DNA from: Phytohabitans houttuyneae
GTDB lineage: Bacteria; Actinomycetota; Actinomycetes; Mycobacteriales; Micromonosporaceae
NCBI RefSeq assembly: GCF_011764425.1
Contig: NZ_BLPF01000001.1
Location: 668,501 to 732,500 of the forward strand
Direction of reading: 5' to 3'
DNA: 64,000 bases
Position 1 is the first letter of the stretch, and every line of letters starts with the position of its first letter. The notes beneath the pieces were generated by a model that was not told where the DNA came from, searched no databases, and saw only the letters and a program-made list of their open reading frames with translations. This document shows, piece by piece, positions 17,436-26,816 of the stretch. Made by a program: the position numbers and the translations under genes.

Positions 17436-18634
17436 GCACGTCGACTCCGCCCCTCGGCGTCAGTCTCTCGGCTGACGTCGAGGTGCGACCCGGCCGTCCG
17501 AAGCCCCACCGGGCCCGCGTGCGGTGGATCGACCCGGCCACAGGCCGGCGCACGTCCAAGTCCGAGTCCTTCGAAGAGCTCGAACAGGCTCAGGCGTGGC
17601 TCGACGCGATGCACCTCGCCGCGCAGGGCGGCGTGGACCCGCACGCCGCGACGATGCGGCTCGCCCAGTACGGCGACTCGGTGTGGACTCTCGCGATGCG
17701 CGGGCTGGAGGGCAAGACCCTCGACCCGTACTCGGCAGGGTGGCGCAAGCGTGTCGTCCCGACGCTGGGACACCTCCCCGTCCGGATGCTCACCAACGGC
17801 GCGGTCGACCGGGCGGTGCACAGCTGGATCGCGGACGGCTGTAGCCGCTCCACCGTCAAGAACAGTATTGCCGCGCTCGTCCGGGTGATGGAGCAGGCGG
17901 TGCGGGACGGCATCCGCGACCGCAACCCGGCAAGGCTCACCGGCTGGCAGCGGGACTATCAGCGGGCAGAGGACGAGCTGGACGACCCGCGTGCGCTCGC
18001 CCTGCCCGACTGGGCGGCGCTGACCACGCTCGCGGCGGCCCTGGTCGAGCGGTCCCATGGCCACTACCCGGGCTGGGGCGACGTGGTCACGTTCGCCGGC
18101 GGCACCGCCGCCCGGATCGGCGAGGTGTCCGGTGTCCGCAAGGGTGACATCGACCCCCGGACCTGGATTTGGACCGTCCGGCGGCAGACCACGACCGGGC
18201 CGGGCGGCCTGATCGACAAGGGCACCAAGGGCAAACGTGCCCGGGAAGTGCCGATCATTGAGGAGCTGCGGCCGATGGTCGCCGCCAAGCTCGACGCGGC
18301 CCCCGCGCCTGACAGTCGGCTGTTCGTCGGTCCCCGGGGCGGCCGGATCAGTACGGCTGTGCTGCGGGACGCTACTCACTGGGACGAGGTCGTCAACGCG
18401 CTCGGCTACGACTACCTACGCCGTCATGACCTGCGGCACACCGGCCTGACCTGGATGGCTGACGCGGGAGTGCTGACGCACGTCCTACAGAAGATCGCCG
18501 GACATGGATCGCTCACCACGACACAGCGCTACCTGCATCCGAATCGGCGCTCGATTACCGCTGCCGGGGAAGCGCTAACCAAGCACCTAAGTGCGATGCG
18601 GTCCCCAAATGGTCCCCGGGAGGCCGTCTCATGA
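17432..18634 (+). CDS. int: tyrosine recombinase (integrase) of the AICE
   Basis: 400 residues. There is an N-terminal DNA-binding part, a SAM-like core-binding domain, then the catalytic domain with TAARIGEV (catalytic Arg about 227), HDLRHTGLTW (His-x-x-Arg, about 331) and GHGSLTTTQRYLHP (nucleophilic Tyr about 366). It ends 26 bases before the 3' end of tRNA-Pro, the classical arrangement for elements that integrate site-specifically into a tRNA 3' end and restore the gene. The GTG start overlaps xis. Confidence 0.95.
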   Translation: MSTSTPPLGVSLSADVEVRPGRPKPHRARVRWIDPATGRRTSKSESFEELEQAQAWLDAMHLAAQGGVDPHAATMRLAQYGDSVWTLAMRGLEGKTLDPYSAGWRKRVVPTLGHLPVRMLTNGAVDRAVHSWIADGCSRSTVKNSIAALVRVMEQAVRDGIRDRNPARLTGWQRDYQRAEDELDDPRALALPDWAALTTLAAALVERSHGHYPGWGDVVTFAGGTAARIGEVSGVRKGDIDPRTWIWTVRRQTTTGPGGLIDKGTKGKRAREVPIIEELRPMVAAKLDAAPAPDSRLFVGPRGGRISTAVLRDATHWDEVVNALGYDYLRRHDLRHTGLTWMADAGVLTHVLQKIAGHGSLTTTQRYLHPNRRSITAAGEALTKHLSAMRSPNGPREAVS

Positions 18635-18660
18635 TCGCGAGAAACGGCCCCTCACCTGCG

Positions 18661-18734
<74 letters not shown>

Positions 18735-18854
18735 TTGCCGTCGAACGTACACGCCCGCGGCAGCCGGTACAGCGTAGCGCAACCACCACGCCTCCGCGCA
18801 CACGCCCCACCGTGGCCCCACTCGCGCGCGGACCATACGCAGGCGTACAGTCAG

Positions 18855-18872
18855 CCATACGCTTGCGTATGG
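18855..18872. promoter_or_regulatory. palindromic operator before SRPBCC-like gene
   Basis: CCATACGC-TT-GCGTATGG is a perfect palindrome, preceded 22 bases earlier by a partial copy (CATACGCAGGCGTA). The right arm abuts the GGAGG ribosome site of the next gene, so binding would block transcription or initiation. The shape suits a TetR- or MarR-type repressor; none is encoded nearby. Confidence 0.6.
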
Positions 18873-18884
18873 AGGTATCCGACC

Positions 18885-19346
18885 ATGCTGAATGTCCAGA
18901 GCCGCCACCTCCCCGTTCCCGCCGCCCAGGCCGCGGCCGCCCTCGATCGGCTCGTCGTGCTGTGGCCCGCGCCGCCGTGGCCGGCGCTCGAGCTGGATCG
19001 CGGCCTGGCCGTCGGCTCGCGCGGTGGGCACGGGCCGATCCGCTACCACGTCGCGGAGCGGGAGGCGGGGCGCGTCCGGTTCGCGTTCGATCGGCGGATC
19101 GGGCTGGTCGGCTATCACGAGTTGCTCGTGGAGCCGACCGGCGCGGAGAGCAGCCGCATCGTGGACACGCTCGCCGGGCGGGCGCGCGGGCGGATGCGTC
19201 TACTGTGGCCGGTCATGTTTCGCTGGCTGCACGAGGACTTGATGCACGACCTCTTCGACAACGTGCAACGAGATGTCACCGGCGACGAGGTCTCAGCGGC
19301 GCGCCATGGCCCCTGGACACGCCTCCTGGTGCAAAGGCGAGCCTAG
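18885..19346 (+). CDS. SRPBCC-like small-molecule binding protein
   Basis: 153 residues resembling the SRPBCC/START-type fold: an alternating beta pattern in the middle ([24 protein letters not shown]) and a long C-terminal helix ([20 protein letters not shown]). Start ATG 18885 follows GGAGG. It is a single-gene unit between tRNA-Pro and der (opposite strand), controlled by the palindrome just upstream. Ligand and role are unknown. It marks the chromosome side of the integration site. Confidence 0.65.
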   Translation: MLNVQSRHLPVPAAQAAAALDRLVVLWPAPPWPALELDRGLAVGSRGGHGPIRYHVAEREAGRVRFAFDRRIGLVGYHELLVEPTGAESSRIVDTLAGRARGRMRLLWPVMFRWLHEDLMHDLFDNVQRDVTGDEVSAARHGPWTRLLVQRRA

Positions 19347-19457
19347 GGCCGGAACGGGCGGGACCTGGGCGGGCTTCGCCGGCCCAGACGACGACCGGCG
19401 GCGCCGGGTCGCCGCCGGGATCCCGGCTCGCCTCGAAAAACTGGTGAAAACGCGACC

Positions 19458-20836
19458 CTAGCCGTGTGCCTTGCCGCGGCCGCCCGGACCGGTGCGCTTG
19501 CGCGGGCGTACCGACACCTCGACCGGACTGCCCTCGAACCCGAACTCCTCGCGCAGCTTGCGCTCCACGAACCTCTGGTAGCCCGCGTCCAGCGGCGCCG
19601 TCGTGAAGAGCACGAACCGCGGCGGGCCGGTGCCGGCCTGGGTGGCGAAGAGCACGCGCGGGGCGCGGCCGCCGCGTACCGGGTGGGGGTGGCCTGCACC
19701 AGGGCGGTCAGCCACTGGTTGAGCTGCCCGGTCGGCACGCGGGTCTCCCAGCTCTCCAGCGCGGTGCGCAGCGCGGGCGCGAGCTTGTCGACGGCGCGGC
19801 CGGTCTTGGCGGAGATGTTGACGCGCAGCGCCCAGGGGATGCGGCGCAGCTCGCGGTCGATCTCCTTGTCCAGGTAGTACCGGCGGTCGTCGTCGACCAG
19901 GTCCCACTTGTTGAACGCGATGACCAGCGCCCGCCCCGCCTCCACGACCATCGCGAGGATGCGCTGGTCCTGCTCGCTGATCGGCTCGCTGGCGTCGAGC
20001 AGCACGACGGCGACCTCGGCGGCCTCGATGGCGCCTGCGGTGCGGAGGCTGGCGTAGTACTCGGTGCCGCTGGCCCGCCCGGCCCGCTTGCGCAGGCCGG
20101 CGGTGTCGACCAGCTGCCACGTCTCGCCGCCGATCTGTACCAGGCTGTCGACCGGGTCCACAGTGGTGCCGGCGACCGAGTCGACGACCGCGCGCTCCTC
20201 CTTGGCCAGGCGGTTGAGGAGGCTGGACTTGCCGACGTTGGGGCGGCCGACGAGGGCGACGCGGCGGGGGCCGCGCTCGGTGGGTTCGGTGACCGGGGGC
20301 GGCTCGGGCAGCGCGTCGAGGACGGCGTCGAGCAGGTCGCCGGAGCCGCGGCCGTGCAGGGCGGAGACGGGGTACGGCTGGCCGAGGCCGAGTGACCACA
20401 GCCCGGCGGAGTCGAACTCGATGGCCTGGTTGTCGGCCTTGTTGGCGACCAGGAGCACCGGCTTGGCACTGCGGCGCAGCATCTTGACCGCGGCCTCGTC
20501 GACGTCGGTGGCGCCAACCATGCTGTCCACGACGAACAGCACCACGTCGGCGGTGGCGATCGCGGCTTCGGCCTGGGCGGCGATGGCGGCGGCGCGGTCC
20601 TTGGCGTCCGGCTCCCAGCCGCCGGTGTCGACGACGGTGAACTGGCGCCCGGACCACTGCGCGTCATACGGGATGCGGTCGCGGGTCACGCCGGGCGTGT
20701 CCTCGACGACCGCCTGGCGGCGGCCGATGATGCGGTTGACCAGGGTGGACTTGCCGACGTTTGGTCGGCCGACGACGGCCACGACCGGCACCGGGCCGGT
20801 CAGGGCCTCTTCGGCGGGGACAGCTTCCAAACTCAC
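19458..20836 (-). CDS. der: ribosome-assembly GTPase Der (frameshifted as sequenced)
   Basis: A double-GTPase needed for 50S subunit maturation. Two G domains are clear: GRPNVGKST with DTPGVTRD and DTGGW, then GRPNVGKSS with DTAGLRKR and [11 protein letters not shown]-like C-terminus follows. The frame breaks at G5 19685-19689; one extra base joins VQATP to the expected [14 protein letters not shown] and the normal end [15 protein letters not shown]. Because der is normally single-copy and essential, a sequencing deletion is the better explanation. The start is placed at GTG 20836; GTG 20893, overlapping the cmk stop, is also possible. Adjacent to cmk as in Mycobacterium. Confidence 0.92.
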
Positions 20837-20882
20837 AGCACACCGCCGAAAAACCAGAGGGCCACAGGGCCGAACGAAGAGC

Positions 20883-21569
20883 TCACGCGACACCGCCGCG
20901 GGAACGGTCGAGCATGGCGCGCAAGCGGGTCACGACCTCGTCGATGCCGAGCTCGGTGGTGTCGAGCACCACCGCGTCGGCGGCTTGCTGCAACGGGTCG
21001 GCCGCGCGCGTCGAGTCGAGGCGGTCGCGGCGGTCGAGGTCGGCGGCGGTGGCGGACAGGTCGGCGGCGTTTTCCGCGCTGCGGCGGCGGGCACGGGCGT
21101 CGGCGGACGCCGTCAGGTACACCTTGAGGTCGGCATCGGGGGCGACCACCGTGCCGATGTCGCGGCCCTCGACCACGATGCGGCCGGCCGCCCCGATGAT
21201 CTTGCGCTGCTGGGCGACGAGCAGCTGGCGCACCCACGGCACGGCCGCGACCGCGGACACCGCGCCGGTCACCTCGGGGCCGCGGATCTCGCGGTCGACC
21301 GGGCTGCCGCCCACCCGGGTGAACGGGTCGTCCGGGTCGGTGCCGATCTCCAGGTCGAGCTCACCGGCGACCTTGGCGACCGCCTCGGCGTCCTGCGGGT
21401 CGATGCCGGAGTCGAGCGCCGCCCAGGTCACGGCCCGGTACATCGCGCCGGTGTCCAGGTACTGCGCGCCAAGCGCCGCGGCGAGCCGGCGGGAGACGGT
21501 GGACTTTCCCGAACCGGACGGGCCGTCCACGGCCACCACACACCGCCCGGAACCCACCATCTGTGACAC
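20883..21569 (-). CDS. cmk: cytidylate kinase
   Basis: 228 residues. It phosphorylates CMP/dCMP. Visible are the P-loop [10 protein letters not shown] near the N-terminus, [10 protein letters not shown], the lid-region R-rich segment, [11 protein letters not shown] and the conserved end [11 protein letters not shown]. Start GTG 21569 has GGAGG 5 bases upstream; ATG 21581 is an alternative. It is followed by der with overlap or near-overlap, so the two are co-transcribed, an arrangement shared by most actinobacteria. Confidence 0.95.
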   Translation of the reverse strand: MSQMVGSGRCVVAVDGPSGSGKSTVSRRLAAALGAQYLDTGAMYRAVTWAALDSGIDPQDAEAVAKVAGELDLEIGTDPDDPFTRVGGSPVDREIRGPEVTGAVSAVAAVPWVRQLLVAQQRKIIGAAGRIVVEGRDIGTVVAPDADLKVYLTASADARARRRSAENAADLSATAADLDRRDRLDSTRAADPLQQAADAVVLDTTELGIDEVVTRLRAMLDRSRGGVA

Positions 21570-21771
21570 CCAATCCTCCATAGTTCGCTCGCTGAGCGCC
21601 GTCGTGGGCGGCCTCCGCGGGGGACGCTCGCTCACGCTGCCCCAACGCGCAGGACAACCAAAAGCCACCCTTAATCATGCCCGGTCGCCCGGACGCGCAT
21701 GCCGGCAGCACCGGTCAGAGGGCTTCAGTGAGTACGCTGCAACGAAATCTGCCCCTGGGGAGGGTTACCGG

Positions 21772-22839
21772 ATGCGGTCGGCGGTCGGGCTTTTCGTGCG
21801 CTCGCGGCGTCGGCAGATCGTCCTTGCCCTGCTGCTCGGGGTCGCGGGCGTCACACTGCTGGTCGCGGGCAAGGACGTCGCGGGGTACGGGCAGGAGATC
21901 CTGGTCAACCTCGGCGCGAGCCTGATCATGGTGGCGCTGTCGTTCGTCGTGTTCGACCCGATCTTCGAGGATATGCGGCGCAACGCGGTCGAGCAGCACC
22001 GCACGCTCAACCACGACCAGCTCGTCTCGCACATCGCGGCCGCGCAGACCGAGGTCGACATCCTGGAGACCTGGACCGGCCTGCTGGAGGAGCGCAACCG
22101 CGACCGCTTCCTTGCCGCGGTCACGCTCGCCCTGCGCAACGGGGTCGGGGTGCGCATCCTGCTGCTGGACCCGGAGTCGTCGGCGGCCGAGCAGCGGGCG
22201 GAGGAACTGCACCACACCCAGGTCCCAGTACTGATCATGGATAACCTGCGCCACCTGTACCACCTGCGCCGCGCCCTCGACCCCCTCACCGCCCGCCAGC
22301 TGCAGGTCCGCGTCTACGACGCCTCCCCCTCCATCCAGCTGTACCGGTGGGACGAGAAGGCCTACATCTCGTTCTTCCCGGTCGGCGTGCGGGCCTACGA
22401 CGCGCGGCAGATCGAGGCCTTCATGTCCAGCCCGCTGGGCGAGTTCGTGGCCAGCCGCTTCGAGGAGCTGTGGACGGACGGCACGACGCGGCGCATGGAG
22501 GACTTCATGACGCTGTCGGTGACCGTGCGGCTCGACGCCGCCGAGCTGGCGACCAGCGAGGCGCACTTCATCCGCCTCGAGGAGGACTGGTTCGTCGACG
22601 GCTCGGCGCTGCTGGACCACCTGACCGACCACGGCGCGCGGCGGCTCAGCCTCGCGGTGGGCGGCGGGCCGGCAGCGGTGTTCGATCTGGTACGCCTCGA
22701 CCTGCACGACGCCTCCCGCCGCGCGACCGTGGTGGCGCTCTTCGACGCCAAGTACGGCACCAGCCACGACAAGAAGGTCATCCTCCGCCTGGTGCCGCGC
22801 GCCGCCCAGAGCGAGGCTGGCCCGCCGCTGGCACACTGA
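21772..22839 (+). CDS. membrane protein with phospholipase-D-like cytosolic domain
   Basis: 355 residues. Two N-terminal membrane helices (about 15-60, VLALLLGVAGVTLLVAG and ILVNLGASLIMVALSFVVF) are followed by a soluble domain. DILETWTGLLEERN and GVGVRILLLDP resemble the PLD-like (DUF5919-type) fold, but no HxK catalytic motif is visible, so enzymatic activity is doubtful. ATG 21772 follows GGGGAGGG. Divergent from cmk across 200 bases. Function unknown. Confidence 0.7.
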   Translation: MRSAVGLFVRSRRRQIVLALLLGVAGVTLLVAGKDVAGYGQEILVNLGASLIMVALSFVVFDPIFEDMRRNAVEQHRTLNHDQLVSHIAAAQTEVDILETWTGLLEERNRDRFLAAVTLALRNGVGVRILLLDPESSAAEQRAEELHHTQVPVLIMDNLRHLYHLRRALDPLTARQLQVRVYDASPSIQLYRWDEKAYISFFPVGVRAYDARQIEAFMSSPLGEFVASRFEELWTDGTTRRMEDFMTLSVTVRLDAAELATSEAHFIRLEEDWFVDGSALLDHLTDHGARRLSLAVGGGPAAVFDLVRLDLHDASRRATVVALFDAKYGTSHDKKVILRLVPRAAQSEAGPPLAH

Positions 22840-22844
22840 GATCC

Positions 22845-23189
22845 GTGACGGACGAGCAGATCGAGTACCCCGACTTCGCCAAGGTGGAGATGCGGGCCGG
22901 CCGGATCCGCAAGGTCGAGGAGTTTCCGCGGGCGCGCACGCCCAGCTACAAGGTGCTCGTCGACTTCGGCCCGGAGGTGGGCGAGCGCTGGTCCAGCATG
23001 CAGGCGGCCAGTGACTACCGGGCCGAGGACCTGCTCGACACGCTCGTCGTCGGCGTGGTCAACATGCCGGAGAAAAACATCGCCGGCTTCAAGTCGCAGG
23101 CGCTCATCCTCGGCGTGCCGGCCGAGGACGGCGGCCTCTCCCTGCTCCGCCCGGACCGCGGCGCGCAGCCCGGTGGCCGTGTCTACTGA
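22845..23189 (+). CDS. csaA: CsaA-like tRNA-binding/chaperone protein
   Basis: 114 residues forming one tRNA-binding OB domain: FAKVEMRAGRIRKVEEFPRA, YKVLVDFGPEVG, SSMQAASDYRAEDL, VVGVVNMPEKNIAGFKSQALILG. This matches the CsaA family, small homodimers reported to act as export-related chaperones. GTG 22845 starts 5 bases after the upstream gene, and the methyltransferase start overlaps its end. Confidence 0.9.
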   Translation: MTDEQIEYPDFAKVEMRAGRIRKVEEFPRARTPSYKVLVDFGPEVGERWSSMQAASDYRAEDLLDTLVVGVVNMPEKNIAGFKSQALILGVPAEDGGLSLLRPDRGAQPGGRVY

Positions 23190-23826
23190 GCAGGCGACCC
23201 GCTCGCTCGCCGGCTTCTTCGAGCAGAGCTGGGAGCGGATCATCACGACCCGGCCGCCGGCCGTGCGGGCCCACCTGGAAGCCGAGCGTCGCCTCGCCGC
23301 GAGCCTGCTGGGCGGGTACACCGGCCTGGTCGAAGTCGGCTGCGCCGACGGCTCGCTGCTGCGCCCGGTGGCCCCGCCCGACTACCTGGGCATAGATCTT
23401 GCCGAGGGTGCCGTGGCGGCCACCCGGGCGGCCGGCGGCGCGGCGGTGCGCGCCGACGTGGTCGACCTCGGCAAGCTGTCGCTGCCCGGCCGGCCGCTGG
23501 TGGTCGGCTTCCCGTTCAACGTATTCGGCGACCTGCCCGAGCCCGGCCGTGCGCTCGACGTGGTGGCCGCGACCGGCGCGGACGCGCTCGTGCTCACTTA
23601 CGACACCTCGGCCCGCGCGGCGGCCGTCCGCGCCGACTACTACCGCGCCTGCGGCCTCGAAGGGGACCTGGTCACCGACGACGAGGGGGTACATTTCACG
23701 GCCGCCCCGTTCACCTCGTCCGTGTACCACCGTCCGGTCCTGACCGCGTGGCTCGCGGCGCGCGGCTGGCGGGTCACCGTGCGTGCGTACGGCGCGGTCG
23801 GGCTCGCGTACCACGCCGAGCGCTGA
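23179..23826 (+). CDS. SAM-dependent methyltransferase-like protein
   Basis: 215 residues with a class I methyltransferase core. LVEVGCADGSLLRPV (motif I, about 47-61), YLGIDLAEGAV (motif II), RADVVDLGKL and VGFPFNVFGDL follow in order. The end GLAYHAER is typical of small-molecule methyltransferases. GTG 23179 overlaps csaA. The gene sits in a short run with csaA and a ROK kinase; the acceptor substrate cannot be deduced. Confidence 0.75.
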   Translation: MSTEQATRSLAGFFEQSWERIITTRPPAVRAHLEAERRLAASLLGGYTGLVEVGCADGSLLRPVAPPDYLGIDLAEGAVAATRAAGGAAVRADVVDLGKLSLPGRPLVVGFPFNVFGDLPEPGRALDVVAATGADALVLTYDTSARAAAVRADYYRACGLEGDLVTDDEGVHFTAAPFTSSVYHRPVLTAWLAARGWRVTVRAYGAVGLAYHAER

Positions 23827-23871
23827 TCTTCTGCTCTTCCGCCGCCAGCGGATGTCCGTAGGATCATTCAC

Positions 23872-24894
23872 GTGCGATCCATTGCGACTGGTGTCGTCGT
23901 CGGCCTGGACGTCGGCGGCACGGCGACGAATGCCACGGTGGTGGACGAGTCCGGCCGGTTTCTGGTGGACCGGCTCGTGGAGACGCCCAGCTGCGTGCTG
24001 GACGGCCCGGCCGCGGCGCTCGACGCCCTCACCCGCTCCGTCGACGTGGTGCTGGAGCTGACCGGCAATGACCGCGGCGCGGTGCGCGCGGTCGGCCTGG
24101 ACACGCCCGGCCCGTCCAGCGCCGAGGGGGTGCTGTCCGCCAAGGGCGCGACCAACTTCGCGCTGCCGGAGTGGTACGGCTTCGACATCCGCACCGCCCT
24201 CGAACAGCGCCTCGACCTGCCGGTCGTCTACAACAACGACGGCAACGCGGCCGCCCTGTACGCGCACGTGGTCCACTTCGGCGCCGACTCGGCGCGCCGC
24301 TCCTCGATCTCCGCGATCGTCGGCACGGGGCTGGGCGGCGGCGTCATCGAGTCCGGCCAGGTCGTCAAGGGTGCGACCGGGATGGCCGGCGAGCTCGGGC
24401 ACGTGCACATCCCGATGCACGGGCTGCTCGCCGACGGCCAGCCGGTGCCCGCCTGCAACTGCGGCTTCTCCGGCGACGTGGAGAGCGTCGCGTCGCTGAC
24501 CGGCATCATGAAAAACCTGCTGCCGTACTGGCTGACCCGCTACCCCGACCACGAGCTGGCCACCCTGCCGATCAAGCAGGCGGCCAAGCTGGTCCGCGGC
24601 CTCGGCGAGCGCGGCGACCCGCTGGCCCGCGCCATCTTCGAGCAGCAGGCGGCGGCGCTGGGGCGCCTGTTCACGATCGCGGCCAACTTCACCGACCCGC
24701 ACGCGTACTTCGTCGGCGGCGGTGTGGTCGAGGCCGCCCCCGACTTCCGCGACTGGTTCCTCGACCGGGTGCGGGAGCACACCCACCTGCGTGAGGAGCA
24801 GGCGAAGGCGACCACGTTCGCGCTGGTGCCCGACCTCGACATGGCCGGCGCGCGCGGCGCCGCACTCGCCGCGCTCGCCCCGTGGGTGGTCTGA
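23872..24894 (+). CDS. ROK-family sugar kinase
   Basis: 340 residues. VVGLDVGGTATNATVVD is the phosphate-binding start, YNNDGNAAAL holds the catalytic Asp, GTGLGGGVI and GELGHVHI follow, and the zinc motif region reads CNCGFSGDVES. The third Cys of the usual ROK pattern CxCGxxGCxE is replaced by Asp here, so zinc binding may be altered. Likely a glucokinase or N-acetylhexosamine kinase; ROK regulators are excluded because there is no N-terminal HTH. Start GTG 23872, with the deaminase gene 4 bases downstream. Confidence 0.85.
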   Translation: MRSIATGVVVGLDVGGTATNATVVDESGRFLVDRLVETPSCVLDGPAAALDALTRSVDVVLELTGNDRGAVRAVGLDTPGPSSAEGVLSAKGATNFALPEWYGFDIRTALEQRLDLPVVYNNDGNAAALYAHVVHFGADSARRSSISAIVGTGLGGGVIESGQVVKGATGMAGELGHVHIPMHGLLADGQPVPACNCGFSGDVESVASLTGIMKNLLPYWLTRYPDHELATLPIKQAAKLVRGLGERGDPLARAIFEQQAAALGRLFTIAANFTDPHAYFVGGGVVEAAPDFRDWFLDRVREHTHLREEQAKATTFALVPDLDMAGARGAALAALAPWVV

Positions 24895-24898
24895 GCGC

Positions 24899-25372
24899 AT
24901 GGCGACCGTCGAAGAGCTCGCGGCCCGCGCGGTGCGGCTCGCCTCGGACAACGCCGCGGCCGGCCAGCTGCCGTTCGGCGCGCTTGTCGTGCGCGACGGC
25001 GAGGTGCTCGCCACCGGCGTCAACACCGCCCTGCGCGACCGCGACCCGGCCGCACACGCCGAGGTCACGGCCGTCCGCGCCGCCTGCGCCGCGGTCGGCG
25101 AGGTGCACGTCACCGGCGCGATCGTGGTGTCCAGCTGCGAGCCGTGCGCCATCTGCCACGCGGTCGCCGCCACCGCCGGCGTCGAGCGGATCTACTACGC
25201 CGCGCCCAAGGAGTGGGTGCCCGACCTCGGTTACCCGGCCCCGCCGGTGCATGGTGAGCTGCTGGTGAGCATGCAGCGACTGTTCCGCGAGGCGGCGCCC
25301 GACCAGATCGTCCACGTGCCCACCGAGGGTGCCGACGAGCCGTTCCGCCGCTATCTGGAAGGCCGCGCATGA
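24899..25372 (+). CDS. nucleoside/cytidine deaminase-like zinc hydrolase
   Basis: 157 residues of the cytidine deaminase superfamily. The zinc site is HAEVTAVRAA (His and catalytic Glu) with SSCEPCAICHAV (PCxxC). LPFGALVVRDGEVLATGVN is typical of guanine deaminase/TadA-like nucleoside deaminases. It is too distinct from tadA in context and tail to call it the tRNA enzyme. ATG 24899 lies 4 bases after the ROK kinase, and its stop overlaps the luciferase-like gene (ATGA), so it belongs to a four- or five-gene operon. Confidence 0.85.
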   Translation: MATVEELAARAVRLASDNAAAGQLPFGALVVRDGEVLATGVNTALRDRDPAAHAEVTAVRAACAAVGEVHVTGAIVVSSCEPCAICHAVAATAGVERIYYAAPKEWVPDLGYPAPPVHGELLVSMQRLFREAAPDQIVHVPTEGADEPFRRYLEGRA

Positions 25373-26257
25373 CGAAGCTGGGCGTGTTCGTCCCCAACTT
25401 CGGGCCGCACGCGACGCCCGACATCCTGCTCGGGTGGGTGCGGTTCGCCGAGTCGCACGGCTTCGAGCTGGCGATGGTCTCCGACCACGTGGCGCCCACA
25501 CCGGACGTCACCGACCTGTACCCGTCGCCGTTCTACGACCCGTTCACGACGCTGGCGTGGCTGGGCGGGCTCACCGAGCGGCTGGAGCTGGGCACCACGG
25601 TCACGATCGTGCCGTACCGCCACCCGCTGCTCGTCGCGCGCATGGCCAACAACATCGACCAGTTCACCGGCGGCCGGTTCATCCTCGGCACCGGCGTGGG
25701 CTGGTCGGAGCCCGAGTTCGCCGCGGTCGGCGCGCCGTTCCGCGAGCGGGGCCGGATGACCGACGAGTACCTGACGGCCATCACCGACGCCTGGACCAAC
25801 GACGTGGTCTCGCTGGACGGCCGCTACGTCCGGTACCGCGACGTCTCCACCGGCCCCCGCGCCGCCCGCGCCCCCACCCACCACTGTGGATCGGCGGCTG
25901 GGGCCCGGCGGCGGTGCGCCGCACGGTCCAGTTCGGCGACGCCTGGCACCCCAACCAGCTCGACATCGAACGCGTCCAGGCCACCCTGCCCGCCCTCCGC
26001 GAAGAGGCCGACCGCCAGGGCCGGCCGGTGCCCGCCTTCTGCCCCGGATGCGCGCCCAGCTCACCGACGGCAACCTGCTGGAGACCGGGCGCCCGTTCGG
26101 CCGCGGCAGCCTCCAACAGATCCGCGGCGACCTGGCCACGCTGATCGAGCTGGGCGCCGCCTACGTGGTGCTCGACCCCCTCGCCGACCGCCCGGACGAC
26201 CGCGTCTCCCCCGAGCGCGACTGGGAGACGCTCGCCGCCGTCATCGCCGACCATTGA
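25369..26257 (+). CDS. LLM-class (probably F420-dependent) oxidoreductase, frameshifted twice as sequenced
   Basis: About 296 residues after repair. MTKLGVFVPNFGP, LAMVSDHVAPTP, LELGTTVTIVPYRHP and GVGWSEPEFAAVG are typical of luciferase-like monooxygenases; actinobacterial members of this type usually use coenzyme F420. Breaks occur at C5 25871-25875 and C4 26042-26045; adding one C to each restores HPPLWIGGWGPAAVRRTVQF and RMRAQLTDGNLLETGRPFG through to VIADH. Both fit the homopolymer-deletion pattern seen elsewhere, though this gene is dispensable and real decay is possible. ATGA overlap with the deaminase. Confidence 0.82.
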
Positions 26258-26262
26258 CGGTG

Positions 26263-26386
26263 TGGGGCTTGGCCCGCGGACCCGGCAGCGGAGGCCGGGG
26301 AATTCGGCGAGCCCCGCGAGCCGCCGGCCGCAGCGGTGCCCGCGGGAGCATGCGGTCCGCAGCTGGCGCGGACGCGGGCAAATCTG
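26263..26386. repeat. dispersed intergenic repeat, copy A
   Basis: Homologous to copies at 37425-37545 and 51667-51833. Shared blocks include GCTTGGCCCGCGGA, GCAGCGGAGG(C/T)CGGGG, TCGGCGAGCCC, GCGAGCCGCCG, GCCCGCGGGA and GCGGTCCGCAGCTG. This copy has lost part of the inner stem (GGAGGCCGG against CCGGCCGCA). Confidence 0.75.
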
Positions 26387-26716
26387 CCTGAAGCACCTGG
26401 GTGTGAACCGGATCGACGTGTTCGACGTATAGCCGCTGTCCGCGGCCGCGGGCCGGCGTGGTGGGCTACGACGCCGGCTCCGCGGCCGCGGCCGCGTTCC
26501 TCGCCCTGGCGGTGCGACGTTTGCGCAGCTCAGAGCCGGCAGCGGGCGCACAAAACAGTGAGGTACTACTCCACTTCCGGTCACGAAAAAGAAAAATCCG
26601 CAAAGCACGGGGTCTTGGTTTCACAACCCGCCTGAGCTGGTAAATCGCCTCTCGTTGCGATCTTCGGGCGCACGTCGTAACCTCTATCTCGGTAGGACCA
26701 TTGCGTCCTCCGCAAG

Positions 26717-26741
26717 CGCCCCAAGCCGGCTGGCTGGGGCG
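26717..26741 (+). terminator. hairpin with T-rich tail in leader
   Basis: CGCCCC-A-AGCC pairs with GGCTGGGGCG around a GGCT loop and is followed by TTCTTCATTT, the look of an intrinsic terminator on the plus strand. It lies 76 bases before the start of a gene, so attenuation is possible. Confidence 0.55.
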
Positions 26742-26766
26742 TTCTTCATTTCCGCACCCAATCTCA

Positions 26767-26793
26767 AGCCCTCGGCGCCTGTCGCCGAGGGCT
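26767..26793 (+). terminator. second tandem hairpin in leader
   Basis: AGCCCTCGGCG and CGCCGAGGGCT form a perfect 11-bp stem with a 5-base loop, 23 bases before the GTG at 26817. Followed by TCGTCGTGT rather than a clean T-run. Confidence 0.5.
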
Positions 26794-26816
26794 TCGTCGT
26801 GTCAACGGAGGTAGGC

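Larger units (their letters stand above)
26258..26816. other. intergenic region with dispersed repeat and AT-rich structured leader
   Basis: It contains dispersed repeat copy A (26263-26386), an unusually A-rich stretch (about 26555-26645) and, just before the next gene, two strong hairpins. No convincing CDS. The leader probably belongs to the two-gene unit starting at 26817. Confidence 0.5.
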
